From Camellia lanceoleosa (Eukaryota; Streptophyta; Magnoliopsida; Ericales; Theaceae), in assembly GCA_025200525.1 (NCBI GenBank), contig CM045763.1, forward strand, positions 63,561,018 to 63,625,017: a DNA stretch of 64,000 nt, written 5' to 3'. The position numbers were made by a program, and so were the translations under genes. How positions within the stretch are numbered: position 1 is the stretch's first letter; each line of letters opens with the position of its first letter. The notes under the pieces are model-generated. The model saw only the letters and a list, made by a program, of their open reading frames with translations, was not told where the DNA came from and ran no database searches. Shown in pieces: positions 47,892 through 58,839 of the stretch.

Positions 47892-49955
47892 TCAGCCATC
47901 GGAATCAGACTCCAATGGCTCAACATCCACTTGCTCATATGGTATTGGCATAATCAATGAAGCGTTAGCAGCAGCAAGGGCTTTGTGCTAGCCATGTTTG
48001 AATCCCCGATTTTCAAACTTGGGGACTTGGCCCACGTACTCGGCGAGTCTAGCATTTTTCCTGGCCTCGAATGCTTTGGAAGAATCCGAGTCAACTGCTT
48101 CCTTCACCGCCTTCATTTCAGCCAAGTCAGCCTCCAGTTTGGAGATCGCCTTCTGGGCCAATTTGAGCGCATCTTCGCTCGCGTCCACCTTCTTCTCGGC
48201 ATCCGATCTCAATTGATCCGCGCTATGAGCCCTCTCCATCTCGGCGTCGGCCCTTGAGGCTTCCTTGTTCGCCTTCAAAGCCTCCACCTCGGCCCTTCTC
48301 CTCTGGCCTTCAACTTCCTCGCGTAAATGACCAATCTGTTTGACGGCGTTGCGATGGCGACGGCCCATATTGCCTATCCATCCGACGGTCTACAAAACAA
48401 GAATTTAAAACCATAACTTCAATAGTATTTGGATTAAGTGAAGCTAAGTTCGAATATGTACCAAAAGTGTCGATTGGGCGGCTAGTGCTGTCACATTCAG
48501 ATCCGTTTCCACTCGGAAAGCCTCCTTGTCAGATGGCAACGACACAGACGTAGCCAAGCTGAATACGACTTTTGGATCTTTAAGCGCCGAAGCATCAGAA
48601 GAAACCGGCATGTTTCTTATCATCGACCGAATGACAAAAGGAACGATCACGTCCAATCCCTCTAATCGAGGACGTTTGCCGCCATGTTGTTCTGTGTCGG
48701 CCTCAAACTCGGCAGGGCGTTTCTCTGCCTCAACTTCTTGGCTGGTCTGCACGATCACAGTAGATTCGGTATTCCGATTTTCTGCCGTCTCCACCTCAAT
48801 AACGCGCAAAGACTCTGATTCGCTAACAGGCAGGGAGAATTGAGATTCGGTGGTGGGTGGTACTTCAGACGGAAGGGCCTCCGCTCTTCACCGCGCGGCC
48901 AACCTTTCCGCATTCGCCTTCCTGGCAAGTTTTGTCAGGCTTAACCCGGACATGTCTTCGGGGTCTGCGGCGGGAATATCCTCTAAGCCGTGAAAAATGC
49001 CACCAAGTGAAAGATCCCCTCGGCCCGAAGTGGATGGGAGATCGTCCGAATTCAATACCTCGTCAGACTCGGTTTCGGACTGATCTGATTTGGTAACATT
49101 AGCTACATCCCGCTCCGAATCGGACCCTTCAAAACCAACCTGCCTCAAGTTTTTGAAGTCGGACAAAATAAGAGCGATAAGAGAATCTTCACCCTCCGGA
49201 ACCGGGATATTTTTCACCGCCGAGAAGGTCGTATATCCCTTGTTTCTGAAGACTTCGATGGCCGAAATATTTGAGCGCGACTTTGATATCTGAAAGAACG
49301 GCGCCGTCAGTTGAAGACACAACTTTCTTCAAATTGCTCCCTGCACAAGCCAAGCCGTTACATTTCAAAGAAGAGGCTTTACAACAAAAACGAACAAATA
49401 ATAAAAGCGAGAAGGCAATCAGCCACCTGGCTCGCCCCTCTGTCTAGGAATAGGGTCGATGTGATCCTTCCCTTCACCAAATTCTCAGTTACCCTGGACA
49501 ACAACCATAACATCATCAACTCATTTTTCAGAACTGGGAAGCATAGTAATCAGCTGATGGTCGATATCCTTGGCCCTAAGGAAGAAACGCCTGTGCTGAC
49601 CAGAAGACTTAGCCAAGGCATAACAATGCCGGATGGCTGGAATGCCAAGGTTAATTCTTAGGCGACGATTGAGCGCTATAACCCCCATTATGATTCTAAA
49701 GAAATTCACATTAGGTTGGGAAGGGATTAAGCCCCAATGGCGAAGCACAGCCCTAAGAAACGGGTGAAGGGGGAAACGGACTCCACCCTCTACAATTGAC
49801 AAAAGAGGAAAGGCAATCGTGGATTTGTCCTCCCTCTCCATATCAAGAGTTCCGTCTGTCACAAGCGACAGACGGACATCATCAGGAATGGAGAAATGGC
49901 ATTTAAAGCCAGCGATTCGATCTGACGAGAAGAGGTCTTTTAAATGTTTTGCCAT
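47892..49955 (-). pseudogene. Antisense module 2 of the Tat element: 'putative gypsy-type transposon' protein
   Basis: On the minus strand from ATG 49955, residues ~50-130 (GGVRFPLHPFLRAVLRHWG...NFFRIIMGVIALN) match the PF04195-type domain found with plant gypsy elements. The frame continues past two TGA codons where Trp is expected. Likely introns: ~49426-49290 (acceptor TTCTTTCAG) and 48461-48390 (GTACAT donor, TTGTAG acceptor; phase 0 on both sides). The middle exon (~49289-48462) is acidic and Ser-rich with one TGA; the last (48389-47892) is a long coiled coil (~48370-48020) ending in ENRGFKHG, a TAG, and an acidic tail stopping at 47892. Function is unknown in this family. Exon borders are predicted and the first junction does not keep phase perfectly. 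Confidence 0.72.
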
Positions 49956-50297
49956 ACCTTACAGTTTATGAGAATATGCCAAGGAAAGAATAAACTAGAA
50001 AGAGTCTTCGAAGCAAGGGAGGAGAGAACTTACAAAGGATGAAGAGGATATCGGAAAAGAGAGTTGTAGGGACGATTCAAAAGGCAATCTAGCAATGAGC
50101 GTCATAAAATACATACTTAAAAGGACATCAAAATTTTAAATCTCAATAAATAGACACGTGCCAGGGGGCAGGAAGTCGACACGACAACCGAAAGGGGTGC
50201 GCTTAGATATCCACATGACGATGATGCCAACCACCAAATTTTGGCTCTGACTTTTCGAAATTCAAAACCAAGCACTCCAGCCAACTGTCGTCGGTGA

Positions 50298-50314
50298 AGT
50301 GCTTGGGGGGCAAT
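50298..50314 (+). promoter_or_regulatory. Polypurine tract of the Tat element
   Basis: AAGTGCTTGGGGGGCAAT directly precedes the 3' LTR. The G-run is the usual plus-strand primer position. Confidence 0.7.
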
Positions 50315-50716
50315 TGTGGGAGCCGAATAAGTAGAAGAGTCGGAAGATACGCATTCTTATAAATTAGATACTATTCGCTTCATATTATGCGTGACTAGGA
50401 CGTGAATACGTTAGTAAAGTCGAATAGACGAGGTCGGAGTCTCGAATGAATAAAAGGGGAATGGGATAAAAGTAGGCTCAGGCCCCGAGGCCCAGAAAGC
50501 AAGTATAAATACAAGAACCACAGATTTAGAAAGGTATGTAAGAATCACTTCACTTAACTTAGTAAACAAGCTATCCTGAGTGTCTGAACTGACTTGTCCG
50601 TCGGAGTGCTAATTCCGGCACCCCCGACCGGAGTGTTTGTATCTTTTCAGGTGACTAGCTGAGGATCACTAGCGTCTCCCAGGATCTGAAGAGTATTTCC
50701 AAACCACTTCTCCACA
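50315..50716 (+). repeat. 3' LTR of the Tat element
   Basis: Begins TGTGGGAG and ends CCACA. TATAAATA at 50504-50511. Near-identical to the 5' LTR in its last ~250 bp; there the differences are mostly T in the 5' copy versus C here. Confidence 0.92.
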
Positions 50717-50721
50717 GAATA

Positions 50722-50809
50722 TTTGGCAATTTTTTGGGTTCTCTAGCATTTTTGAAATAGAAAATACTACATAAATCTTTTTTTTTTTAACCTGATTTTT
50801 TCATTCTTA
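50722..50809 (+). other. Right half of the MITE interrupted by the Tat element
   Basis: TTGGGTTCTCTAGCATTTTT (50736-50755) is the same terminus as the intronic MITE at 9931-10082. The matching inverted terminus, GTGCTAGGGTTAT, lies left of the Tat element at 39844-39856. Joining the flanks at GAATA would rebuild a ~70-bp inverted-repeat element. Confidence 0.55.
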
Positions 50810-51200
50810 CACTACAACATATAAGAATTTTAGAAACCAAATGTTTTGGTCTCTAAAAGTAGAAATTTTGTTGCAAAAGACATTTAGGAACCACTTTTTA
50901 TTGTCATGAGGATAGTCACTAAAAGGTTGTCTCGAAAAGTAAAAAATAAGGCATTTAGCGACAAAATTTTGAAAACGTCACTAATAAATAGACTTTTAGG
51001 AATAAAATAATTTGGTCCCAAAATAGTTTTTTTTTTTAGACAAAATATTTAGTCCCAAAAATATAATAATTCATCACTAATGTCCAATTTTTGTTGCTAA
51101 AAATAAAATAACGGCACTTTTCGCAACAAAATTATTTGGTCCCTAAAAAATAATTTTATCTCTAAATTTTGGTCTCTAAAACCTTAATTTTTTTGTAATG
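50810..51200. mobile_element. CACTA-type miniature element
   Basis: Starts CACTACAAC and ends TTGTAATG, inverted CACTACAA/CATTACAA termini. The flank is TTA on both sides (50807-50809, 51201-51203), the 3-bp duplication of CACTA elements. Inside are subterminal repeats of the TTGGTCTCTAAAA / TTTAGCGACAAAATTTT kind. At 391 bp it has no transposase. Confidence 0.8.
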
Positions 51201-51325
51201 TTAGACACAAGTAAATAAGTTTTATGTACATTTATTAACGTGGTTCTTATTGCTTTGTGTTTAGAATTAAGAAAATGAGATAAGAAATGAAATTACATTG
51301 CTCTTTTGAAATAGTTAATAGTTTA

Positions 51326-51871
51326 TGTGGGGACGTATTTTGTGAGGGACAACATGTGGCCAAGGTGGTGCCGGAGTGTCAGCCGAGGAACCACGTGGCC
51401 TGGTTCTGACGCCGAGGTGATCTCAGCTAGGTTGAGATTATCTGCGGAGATATCGGAATCTGAGATGAGCGGATAAGGGACAAGAGTCCTAGGACTAGAG
51501 AGGATCTTAGTTTGGATAAAGATAAAACTCTTAGGGAGTTTATCCCTATCCAATTGAGGGTCTAGGATAAGCATTGAGCTTGAGTCCATTGAAATAAGGC
51601 TTCTATAGGGATTAGGTCAGCACTAGGTATAAAAGTAATACACCCTCGTGGGTCTAAGGTATGTTTTTTTATGTTCTGTCTAGTGAGTTAAGCACTATTG
51701 GTCATCTTTGAGAGATATTTCATTACTAACTTGATCGTCGGAGTCCCCCTGGTTGGACGAATCACCGTTGGATTCTTATCTTTTTGTGACAGGTTGTTTG
51801 GGCTAAACTATTATGCCGGTGTTCTCCAACTGAGTTCCCTATTTGGTTGTGTAGTCGAAAATCTACACCCA
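51326..51871 (+). repeat. 5' LTR of the second Tat-like element
   Basis: 546 bp, TGTGGGGACG at the start and CTACACCCA at the end. TATAAAAG at 51628-51635 is the likely TATA box. No second copy is in the window, so the borders rest on TG...CA ends and the primer site that follows. Confidence 0.75.
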
Positions 51872-51908
51872 TAATTTGGCGTCGTTTGTGGGAACGTAAG
51901 GAGAATAG

Positions 51909-53340
51909 ATGGCTAACGATAGACATAAGGAAAAGGTCAGGGATGACATCCCTAGTGGGAGTGGCAAACACTCCAACCCTAATATGGAGGAGGAGAACTG
52001 TAATGAAGGACCCCAGGATTAGAATCCTAGGGAAAACGACGTCAGCCAAGAGGGAGACCCACCGAAGAAAGCAAGTCAAGGCGAGTATTACAATGAAAGC
52101 GACCACCAGGTATGGAAAGGTAGATGCCAAAAGAGGGACGATGAGATGAAAGGAATGGCAAACAAGTTGGTAGACCTACAATCGGTTGTCAACTTCATAA
52201 TGTAGAATAACATCATGCAACCACCATTTCCATTGAAGGACACGCTGATTCTAGCGGCCAAGAACGACGCCCAGAAAGGGGGGCAGAAAGCAATCCCAAT
52301 AGTCCCTCAGCATGACATGGTGAAAGAACACTCACATCGGCCTTTACGGGACTCCGGGCGAGCAGAATCAATGAGAGGGGAGTCTCAGAGGATGCCTTGG
52401 ACCAAGGGAACTTACGTCAAGAAACATCGGCATGTTCAGGGAAAGGAATTTTGTTTTGACACAGTGAACGAAGAAAAGTCCAAGAGGACTCATAACGACA
52501 CCGGGAGTAGTGCACCAAAAAGGCTGAAATCCGTTGACAGCTAAGCTCCTGGTTGGACTAAGAAGGATTTGAGGGACTATCTCTAGAGGAAGTGGCAAAA
52601 TGTCGAGGTCACATCCCTGGTCAAGCCAAGAATGTCGTTCTCAATAAAGTTGGATAAGTTTGAGGCCTCAAAGAGGTTCTATATGCCGAGGTTCCAGATA
52701 TATGATGGTAAGTCCAATCTGAATTTTCACATTGGCTTATATTTGAATTCAATGGCATTATATACTGGGAATGAATTGTTGCTCTGCAAGGTGTTCCCTT
52801 TATCCTTTGGGGAAATCGCATCAGATTGGTTTCACAAGTTATTGAAAGAAACTGTGAAAAGTTGGAAAGGCCTAGCTTAGATGTTTGTGGCTAGGTTTGT
52901 TACAAACAAATTGCAGCCGTTGAAGGTAGACTCCCTGTGGCTCTGAAAATTGGCGACGGTGAAAGCCTTAGGGCTTATGCCAAAATATATTATGAGGTGT
53001 TCAACCGAATACCAGGATGTAACTAGGAGCTGGCGGTTGTGCCTTTTAAGAATGACCTGGAGGATGATTGCATGCTTCGAAAGTCATTGGCAAAGACTCT
53101 GCCAAAGAGTATGGAGGAGCTCATGGCAAGGATCGAGAAATATGCCAGAGTAGAAGAGGATACACCAGAAGCAAAGGCACTAAAGCAAGAAAAGAGAAAT
53201 GGCTTGCCGAAGCGAGGCTGAGGTAATACTGGATTTAATAGACAAGAAAGAGGACTAAGGGCTGCCCAGGCAGTCACCACTGTGTTCTGGATCCCGGTTT
53301 ATAAAGTTCTAGAAAGGATTAGGAACCAACTGTATTACAG
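51909..53340 (+). pseudogene. Gag of the second Tat-like element (broken, 3'-truncated)
   Basis: From ATG 51909 one frame runs to 52878 with stops near 52020, 52203, 52542 and 52584. The capsid (Retrotrans_gag) domain is clear: RFYMPRFQIYDGKSN (~52678) through LLCKVFPLSFGEIASDWF (~52780-52835) and FVARFVTNKLQPLK (~52885). Near 52935 the frame shifts to one with DDCMLRKSLAKTLP and ARIEKYARVEE (~53060-53160). It ends in an ERIRNQ stretch (~53310) that in relatives precedes the zinc knuckle, showing the cut is within gag. Confidence 0.8.
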
Positions 53341-53343
53341 AGC

Positions 53344-55678
53344 TGTAGACACCCCATTTTTGACCGCCCTTAAGACTTGGGCGCCACTAATTGATCACTC
53401 GATGATGAGTGATGCTGTACAAACGTTCAATTTCTTCAGCAAGAAGAGCTCTAAATCCTAACCTTACACCCCATTTTGGACCAAAATTATTTTAGACCTT
53501 AAAACCGTCTCTTTCATAATATTCTTGAAAAATTTTCTACGATGTTCCGAGACTCGCATTTTGTTAAAAGTTGCACTTTTCAGTAAACCGAGCAAGGACA
53601 AAGTGAAAATAAATGAAAACAAGGTGAAATCTTTGAAAAAAATCTTTAAAACATCTTATTTAGAGGTTTGGAGTTGAAGAAAATTGGAGAAGAGGGAGGA
53701 AAACTAGTTAGGAGAAGAGTTAGGCTTTAATTCGTTAGGACAAAACTGAGCAGCCTTCACTAAAATAGTTATATCTGTTTGCATACTTAGAATTTAGATG
53801 TGAGGCTATCATAATTGGAAAGTAGACTTTTGAGGCTTCAATTTAGACTAAAAAAAATGACCTGAAAAGGATTCCAGATGAGAGAGATATGCCTGTTTGA
53901 AATAGGGCCTAAAAATAGATTTTTGTGGCCGGCTACAAATAGTGGCCTGTTGGCCATTTTAGTGGCTTGCCGGCTAGTGGTGAAAATTTTAACCTTTTTT
54001 TGAGTAGATTGACCCACTTTTGGGGGGGTGCCATCCACTAATGTGTTTTTCCGTCCATCATTGATGGCCTGCCGGCCACAAGTGTCAAAAAATAGATTTT
54101 TTTGCAGATATTTTCTTCAGCTATTTCCACAAAGCTTCAGTTGTCTTTTTTTAGATTATTTTGACCAAAGCTCATATATTTCTATACATAGAAGACCTCT
54201 CTTCTTGCTTTCAAGGTTAGAGAAAACATTAGGAGTGAAGAAATATTTTGGAAAATATCCTCTCTTTCTACAATTCTCTCTCTATTTTGCAACTTGCATT
54301 GCCTTTGCCCAAACACTCTAAACCAAACCTAGAGAACTTCTTGCTGAGATGATTTGAGCTCGAATTTGAGCTCTTGAAGCACTTGAGAGTATGAAATTGG
54401 TAGTTTATGACTTAAGGGTTCATTCCTCTCCAAGAGGTATACTTTCTCTTACTTTTACATTACCTCCACACCACTTGTTTTCCATGTTTTTTTTAAATTT
54501 ATTTTTATTTTTTTTTAAAGCTTTTTAAAACTTGTTTTATGTGCTAAAGTTTGTGGTTTAAGGCTATTAAAGGTAGATAGGTTAATCACTCTTTTTTGAA
54601 CTGATTAAGGCCGAATTGTACATCATTGAGGTCGTTAATTAAAATCTCTTAACTTCACTTGCTGGTCAAACTGTATACTTTATGTGTGTTGAATGTCAAT
54701 CAGGTTGTACATAGTCGGAGCATAAAATGGGCAAAAAGACAAAATTTAGAGAGAGTTGACTTTTTCCGCACGTGCATTGACTTTTATAGGAAAATGTGCC
54801 TGACGTTTTAAACCTGTTTGGAAGAGATCAGAAGTATAAAGAGGCAAGAAAAAGCCTGGAATAGGGTTCAAAAATTGTTTTTGCAAAGAAAGAGAGGCTA
54901 GGGTTTGGAAAGAAAGTAGCAAGAAGCTTTAGGCATGTCTCCCATGGTGGCTTCTTCTCCATCTACCTCCTTCCACTCCTCCATGAGTGGCTAGTCTCCT
55001 TTTCTAGGGTTTTGATGAAACCCTAGCCATGTAATAGGTTTTTCTTTTTGATTTTCAATTATGTAAAGGTTTGAATATTTGTATGGTGTTTTGGAAGTTT
55101 CATATATATATATATATATATTCCATTATTCCTTCAAATATTTGGCTTTCTGTAATTGTTGAATGTTTTCCATACAAGAGTTTTCTATTCTTTCACATTC
55201 AAGGTATGAGACGAATCATACTACGAGAGACGAGTCATTTCACTACCTTAGTTTAGAGTGAACGATTCGTACTATTTGAGATGGTTCGTGTTCGTACATT
55301 GAACGTGATGATTTTCTTGTTAAATGCTTTGAACTTGTAGTTACGAAGCATTATTCCGTTCGAACCATAACATAATTGTTTTCAATTTGAAAACCCTATT
55401 TACGTGACTAGTGGTGGACTCTTTGCCCTAGGTTTTTTCCCAATTCAGTAAATTCAATTTTATTTATAATTGATAATTTAATTATTTAGTTTAATTTATT
55501 CGTTACTAAATTAGGTTATGATCAATCATTCCTTTTATCAAAATTAATTTAAGAATTTATTAATTAAATTAGTTTAATTTCATAATTGTCCCTGTGGATC
55601 GATACTTGGACTTGCCATTATTCTAAAAGAATTTGGTGTAGTTTAGTGTTTATTTTTGGTGTGTTCAACGGCCTATCA
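53344..55678 (+). repeat. Probable 5' LTR of the Athila-like element
   Basis: TGTAGACACCCC at the start and GGCCTATCA at the end, followed by the primer site, give about 2.3 kb, longer than common for Athila (1.2-2 kb), so the left border could be wrong or the LTR may hold an insert. An AT run (55104-55122) and A/T-rich tracts are inside. It contains no gene. Confidence 0.65.
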
Positions 55679-55682
55679 AATT

Positions 55683-55700
55683 TTGGCGCCATTGTCGGGG
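55683..55700 (+). promoter_or_regulatory. Primer-binding site (tRNA-Asp type) of the Athila-like element
   Basis: TGGCGCCATTGTCGGGGA follows the LTR by four bases. It matches the complement of the plant tRNA-Asp 3' end at 16 of 18 positions; tRNA-Asp is the usual Athila primer. Confidence 0.8.
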
Positions 55701-56093
55701 ACTTATAGCGAAATTTATTAATTTAAAGTTATATTCTTATTTTAATTTTTAGTTTAGGATTTTATGCTTTCGTGTTACTAAGTGTGTAGAGTGTTTGAAA
55801 TTGGAGCTATCACCGAAATGCAAGTGGAGCGCAACCGAGCTTTAAAAAATAAAAAATAAAAACCGTAGCACTAAAGTGTGTAAACAGAAGCAAACACTCG
55901 CAAGCAAAGCACCAAAGTGCTAAAAAGAAAGACGAAGCTCAAATAGATGTTGGAGACAATGTCTACACGTTAAGCACCCGCAAGACGAGTAAAGCGTTTT
56001 CGTTAAACCGCTGTGAGTATTTCTCTCTTTGGTATTTTGCTTTCATAACTTAGTGCACAGAGTCGGAACTTTTTGTGTGTGAGTGGGTAGTGT

Positions 56094-57440
56094 ATGCATG
56101 GGCGCCGTTCTTGTCGCCCTGAATTGTGGAGTTTGGACCTTGAACTAGAAAGGACCCTTAGGAGACTTAGGGCCTCTGCCCGTGTTCCTAGGCTTGAGTA
56201 TTCATATTCGTACATTGAGCCATTAGAGATGGCAAATCCAGATGTCCCGAATGTGCCTAACCAGACCCTTAAGGCTTATTTCACACCCACTGCATATACA
56301 TCACCATCATGCTTCTAATTACCCAACACCACTGCTGCTCATTATGAGATTAAGTCCAGTACCATACAAATGCTCCCATCATTCCATAGATTAACTTATG
56401 ATGATCCTTACAAACATTTGAATGAATTTCTGGAAATTTGCTCAACAGTGAAGATCCAGAATTTCACAAATGAGGCCTTAATGTTGCGATTGTTTCCATT
56501 CTCATTAAAGGATAAAGCCAAACACTGCCTGAATTCCTTACCAGTTAATGCAATCACAACTTGGGACCAATTACAGCAACGGTTCTTGGAGAAGTACTTT
56601 CCCATAGGTAAAACCAACCAACTTAGGCGAGCCATCACAAACTTTGCTCAAATGGATGGCGAGCAATTCCATGAGACGTGGGAAAGACTTCGAGACCTTC
56701 TCCAACAGTGTCCCCACCACCAAGTGCCTGATTGGCAACTTGTTCAAACATTTTATTATGGCTTAGCTGAGCCGCACCGCCAAATGGTGGATTCATCCTG
56801 TGGTGGGACATTCATGTCCAAAAATGATGTTGAGGCATGGCAATTGTTTAAGAACTTAAGTGATAATTCCCTTCACCATGCCTCCGTAGCCCGGTAAGTC
56901 CGGCAACCAGTAGTTGGAGCCCCGAAAAGAGGGGGCATTCTTGAGGTCGGGCAAAACCTAGAGTTAGCCCAACAAGTAGAGGCACTGTCCCGCAAGATGG
57001 ACCAATTATTAGCTATGGGACAAGCCCCTACCCAGCAAGATCAGCCTCAATTTCACGAGGCATGTGTTATTTGTGCGAGCCCTGCTCATGACTTAAGTGA
57101 GTGCCCTTTGGCATCACAATTTTCGGAGTTAGTCCAAGAGCATGTGAATGAGGCTCAAGGATTCTCTAACTCGGGTAATGACCCATACTCTAACACATAC
57201 AATCGGGATGGAGAAATCACCCTAATTTTTCATGGAGACCCTCTTCACAAGGCACTTCTGACAATCCTCCACCACCAAGGCAGAATTTTAATAATTTTGC
57301 CAACCAATCATCTTACCGACCATCGCAACCTTATCGACCCCTACAACCGTACCGGCAACCACAACCCCTGCCTGTTCCTTAGGGCAACTCTGCCTTTGAG
57401 ACCTAGGTGTTGGAAGTTCTCTCAGAACTTAAGGGGTTAG
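56094..57440 (+). pseudogene. Athila-like gag (broken)
   Basis: From ATG 56094 a frame runs with stops near 56316 and 56895. It encodes a classic Athila gag: IQMLPSFHRLTYDDPYKHL (~56368), LFPFSLKDKAKHCLNSL (~56490), RFLEKYFPIGKTNQLR (~56581) and EQFHETWERLRDLLQQCP (~56661). A CVICASPAHDLSEC zinc knuckle follows (~57064). Around 57220-57407 the frame moves by one and gag continues in another phase. Confidence 0.87.
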
Positions 57441-58839
57441 CACCGGTAGTTCACTTCCACACTCACTCTATTGCCAAACTAGAGGCCCAATTGGGTCAAA
57501 TGGCTAACAACATGAATTGGAGAGAGGAGGGAAAATTACCAAGTCAAACTGTGGCCAACCCTAAGGGACAATACGGGGTAGAGAGTTCGGGTGGGAATGG
57601 AAAGCACCATGAGCAGGTGCAAGCAGTGATAAGTTTGAGGAGTGGGAGCAAGTTAGAGCCTCAGTTAGTTGCGTCTGATGCAACTAGAGCTAAGAAGGGT
57701 GACCACGGTGGTACACCCAATGAGAGCAATGGTGAGGGGAAAACACTTAAGAGGGATGACTTAGTCCCTAGCATTTCACTTGAGCCCAAGGCACCATTTC
57801 CCTAATGCCTTGATACACCGTCCCCTTTTAATAAGAAGACGATATCTATGGAAGCAATGATGGAGGTCTTGTAACAGGTAAAAATCAACCTTCCCCTATT
57901 GGAGGCGATTAAGCAAGTACCTTCCTATGCCAAATTTTTGAAGGACCTTTGTACGCAAAAGCGTAAATCTAGGACACATGTGTCCCAAAAGGTCCTACTC
58001 ACGGAGCAAGTAAGCTCCATCTTGTTGAATGACACACCTCCTAAGCTTAAGGACCTGGGTGCCCCAACCATTGCATGCATTATAGGGGACCATTTCATTG
58101 ATAGGGCCTTATTAGATTTAGGGGCTAGTGTCAATTTGTTGCCATACTCTGTGTACGAGGAATTTGGGCTTGGCGAGTTGAAGCCCATTACTGTTACTCT
58201 TCAGTTGGTTGACCAGTCCCTCAAAGTGCCACGTGGCATGATTGAGGATGTACTGGTAAAGGTTGATAGGTTTATTTCCCTGCTGATTTTTTGGTGTTAG
58301 ATATGGAACCGGTAGCCAGTTCTAGGAAACAAATCCTGGTGATCTTAGGTCGACCTTTCTTAGCTACGGCCAATGCATGCATTAATTGTCGTACCGGGGT
58401 AATGAAAGTTTCATTTGGTAACATGCAAGTGAAACTTAATGTTTTCCAAGCATCCCAACAACCCCATGAGAGAGAGGAGTGCTTATTTGTGGATGTTGTG
58501 GATGAGGTTGTGGAGGAAGTTTTGCCCTCCATTCTTGTAGAAGACCCTTTAGAGGCTTGTCTAGCTCATTTTGGGATTGAAAATTTTGATATTGACGGGT
58601 CGGTTGAGGAGGTGAATGTCTTGCTTAATGCTTCTTCTACACCGGATTTTCCTTTGTGGAAAGTCCGGTTTGAGTCACTTCCTCCTCTGTCGAGAGAGCT
58701 TGCTATACCATCTTTGGTCACACCACCTACACTTGAGTTGAAACCACTCCCAGCCACACTCAAGTATGCATTTTTAGGGCCCCAGGATACTTTACCAGTC
58801 ATCATTGCATCTAACTTGACTACAGAGCAGGAGAGTTAG
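57407..58839 (+). pseudogene. Athila-like protease region (frameshifted)
   Basis: Two overlapping frames: 57407-58300 (with a stop near 57804 and an interruption ~57872) and 58291-58839. The protease active site is in the first, ALLDLGASVNLLP (~58107), in which the usual D-T/S-G reads D-L-G as in Athila relatives. The second holds the family's ILVILGRPFLATANA flap-side motif (~58335). The shift between them is near 58270-58300, and the second ends in TAG (58837). Confidence 0.82.

Larger units (their letters stand above)
39869..50721 (+). mobile_element. Tat-lineage Ty3/gypsy retrotransposon with antisense modules
   Basis: LTRs 39874-40276 and 50315-50716 (about 400 bp) are flanked by the exact 5-bp duplication GAATA (39869-39873 and 50717-50721), so this is one intact insertion. 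Order: 5' LTR, primer site, residual gag, protease, RT, RNase H, a second RNase H, integrase, tandem array 1 (44825-45410), antisense module 1 (45624-46589), tandem array 2 (46581-47655), antisense module 2 (47892-49955), polypurine tract, 3' LTR. The dual RNase H and long 3' non-pol region with reverse-strand coding are marks of the Tat lineage. All genes are interrupted. It sits inside a small inverted-repeat element (see 50737-50755 and 39845-39856). Confidence 0.93.
51326..53343 (+). mobile_element. Second Tat-like element, 5' LTR and gag only (interrupted)
   Basis: The LTR 51326-51871 is followed by a primer-site-like TTTGGCGTCGTTTGTGGGA and a gag that stops abruptly at 53343, where the Athila-like LTR begins. 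The rest of this element would be beyond the right edge, past the Athila insertion, if it survives. Confidence 0.82.

Noticed and set aside
46089..49293. Plus-strand ORFs between Tat pol and the 3' LTR
   Set aside because: They are shadows of the minus-strand modules or of array 2; the recognisable domain and coiled coils are on the minus strand.
54028..54321. 97-codon ORF in the Athila-like LTR
   Set aside because: Phe/Leu/Ser-rich chance frame in AT-rich LTR sequence, with no matching family.
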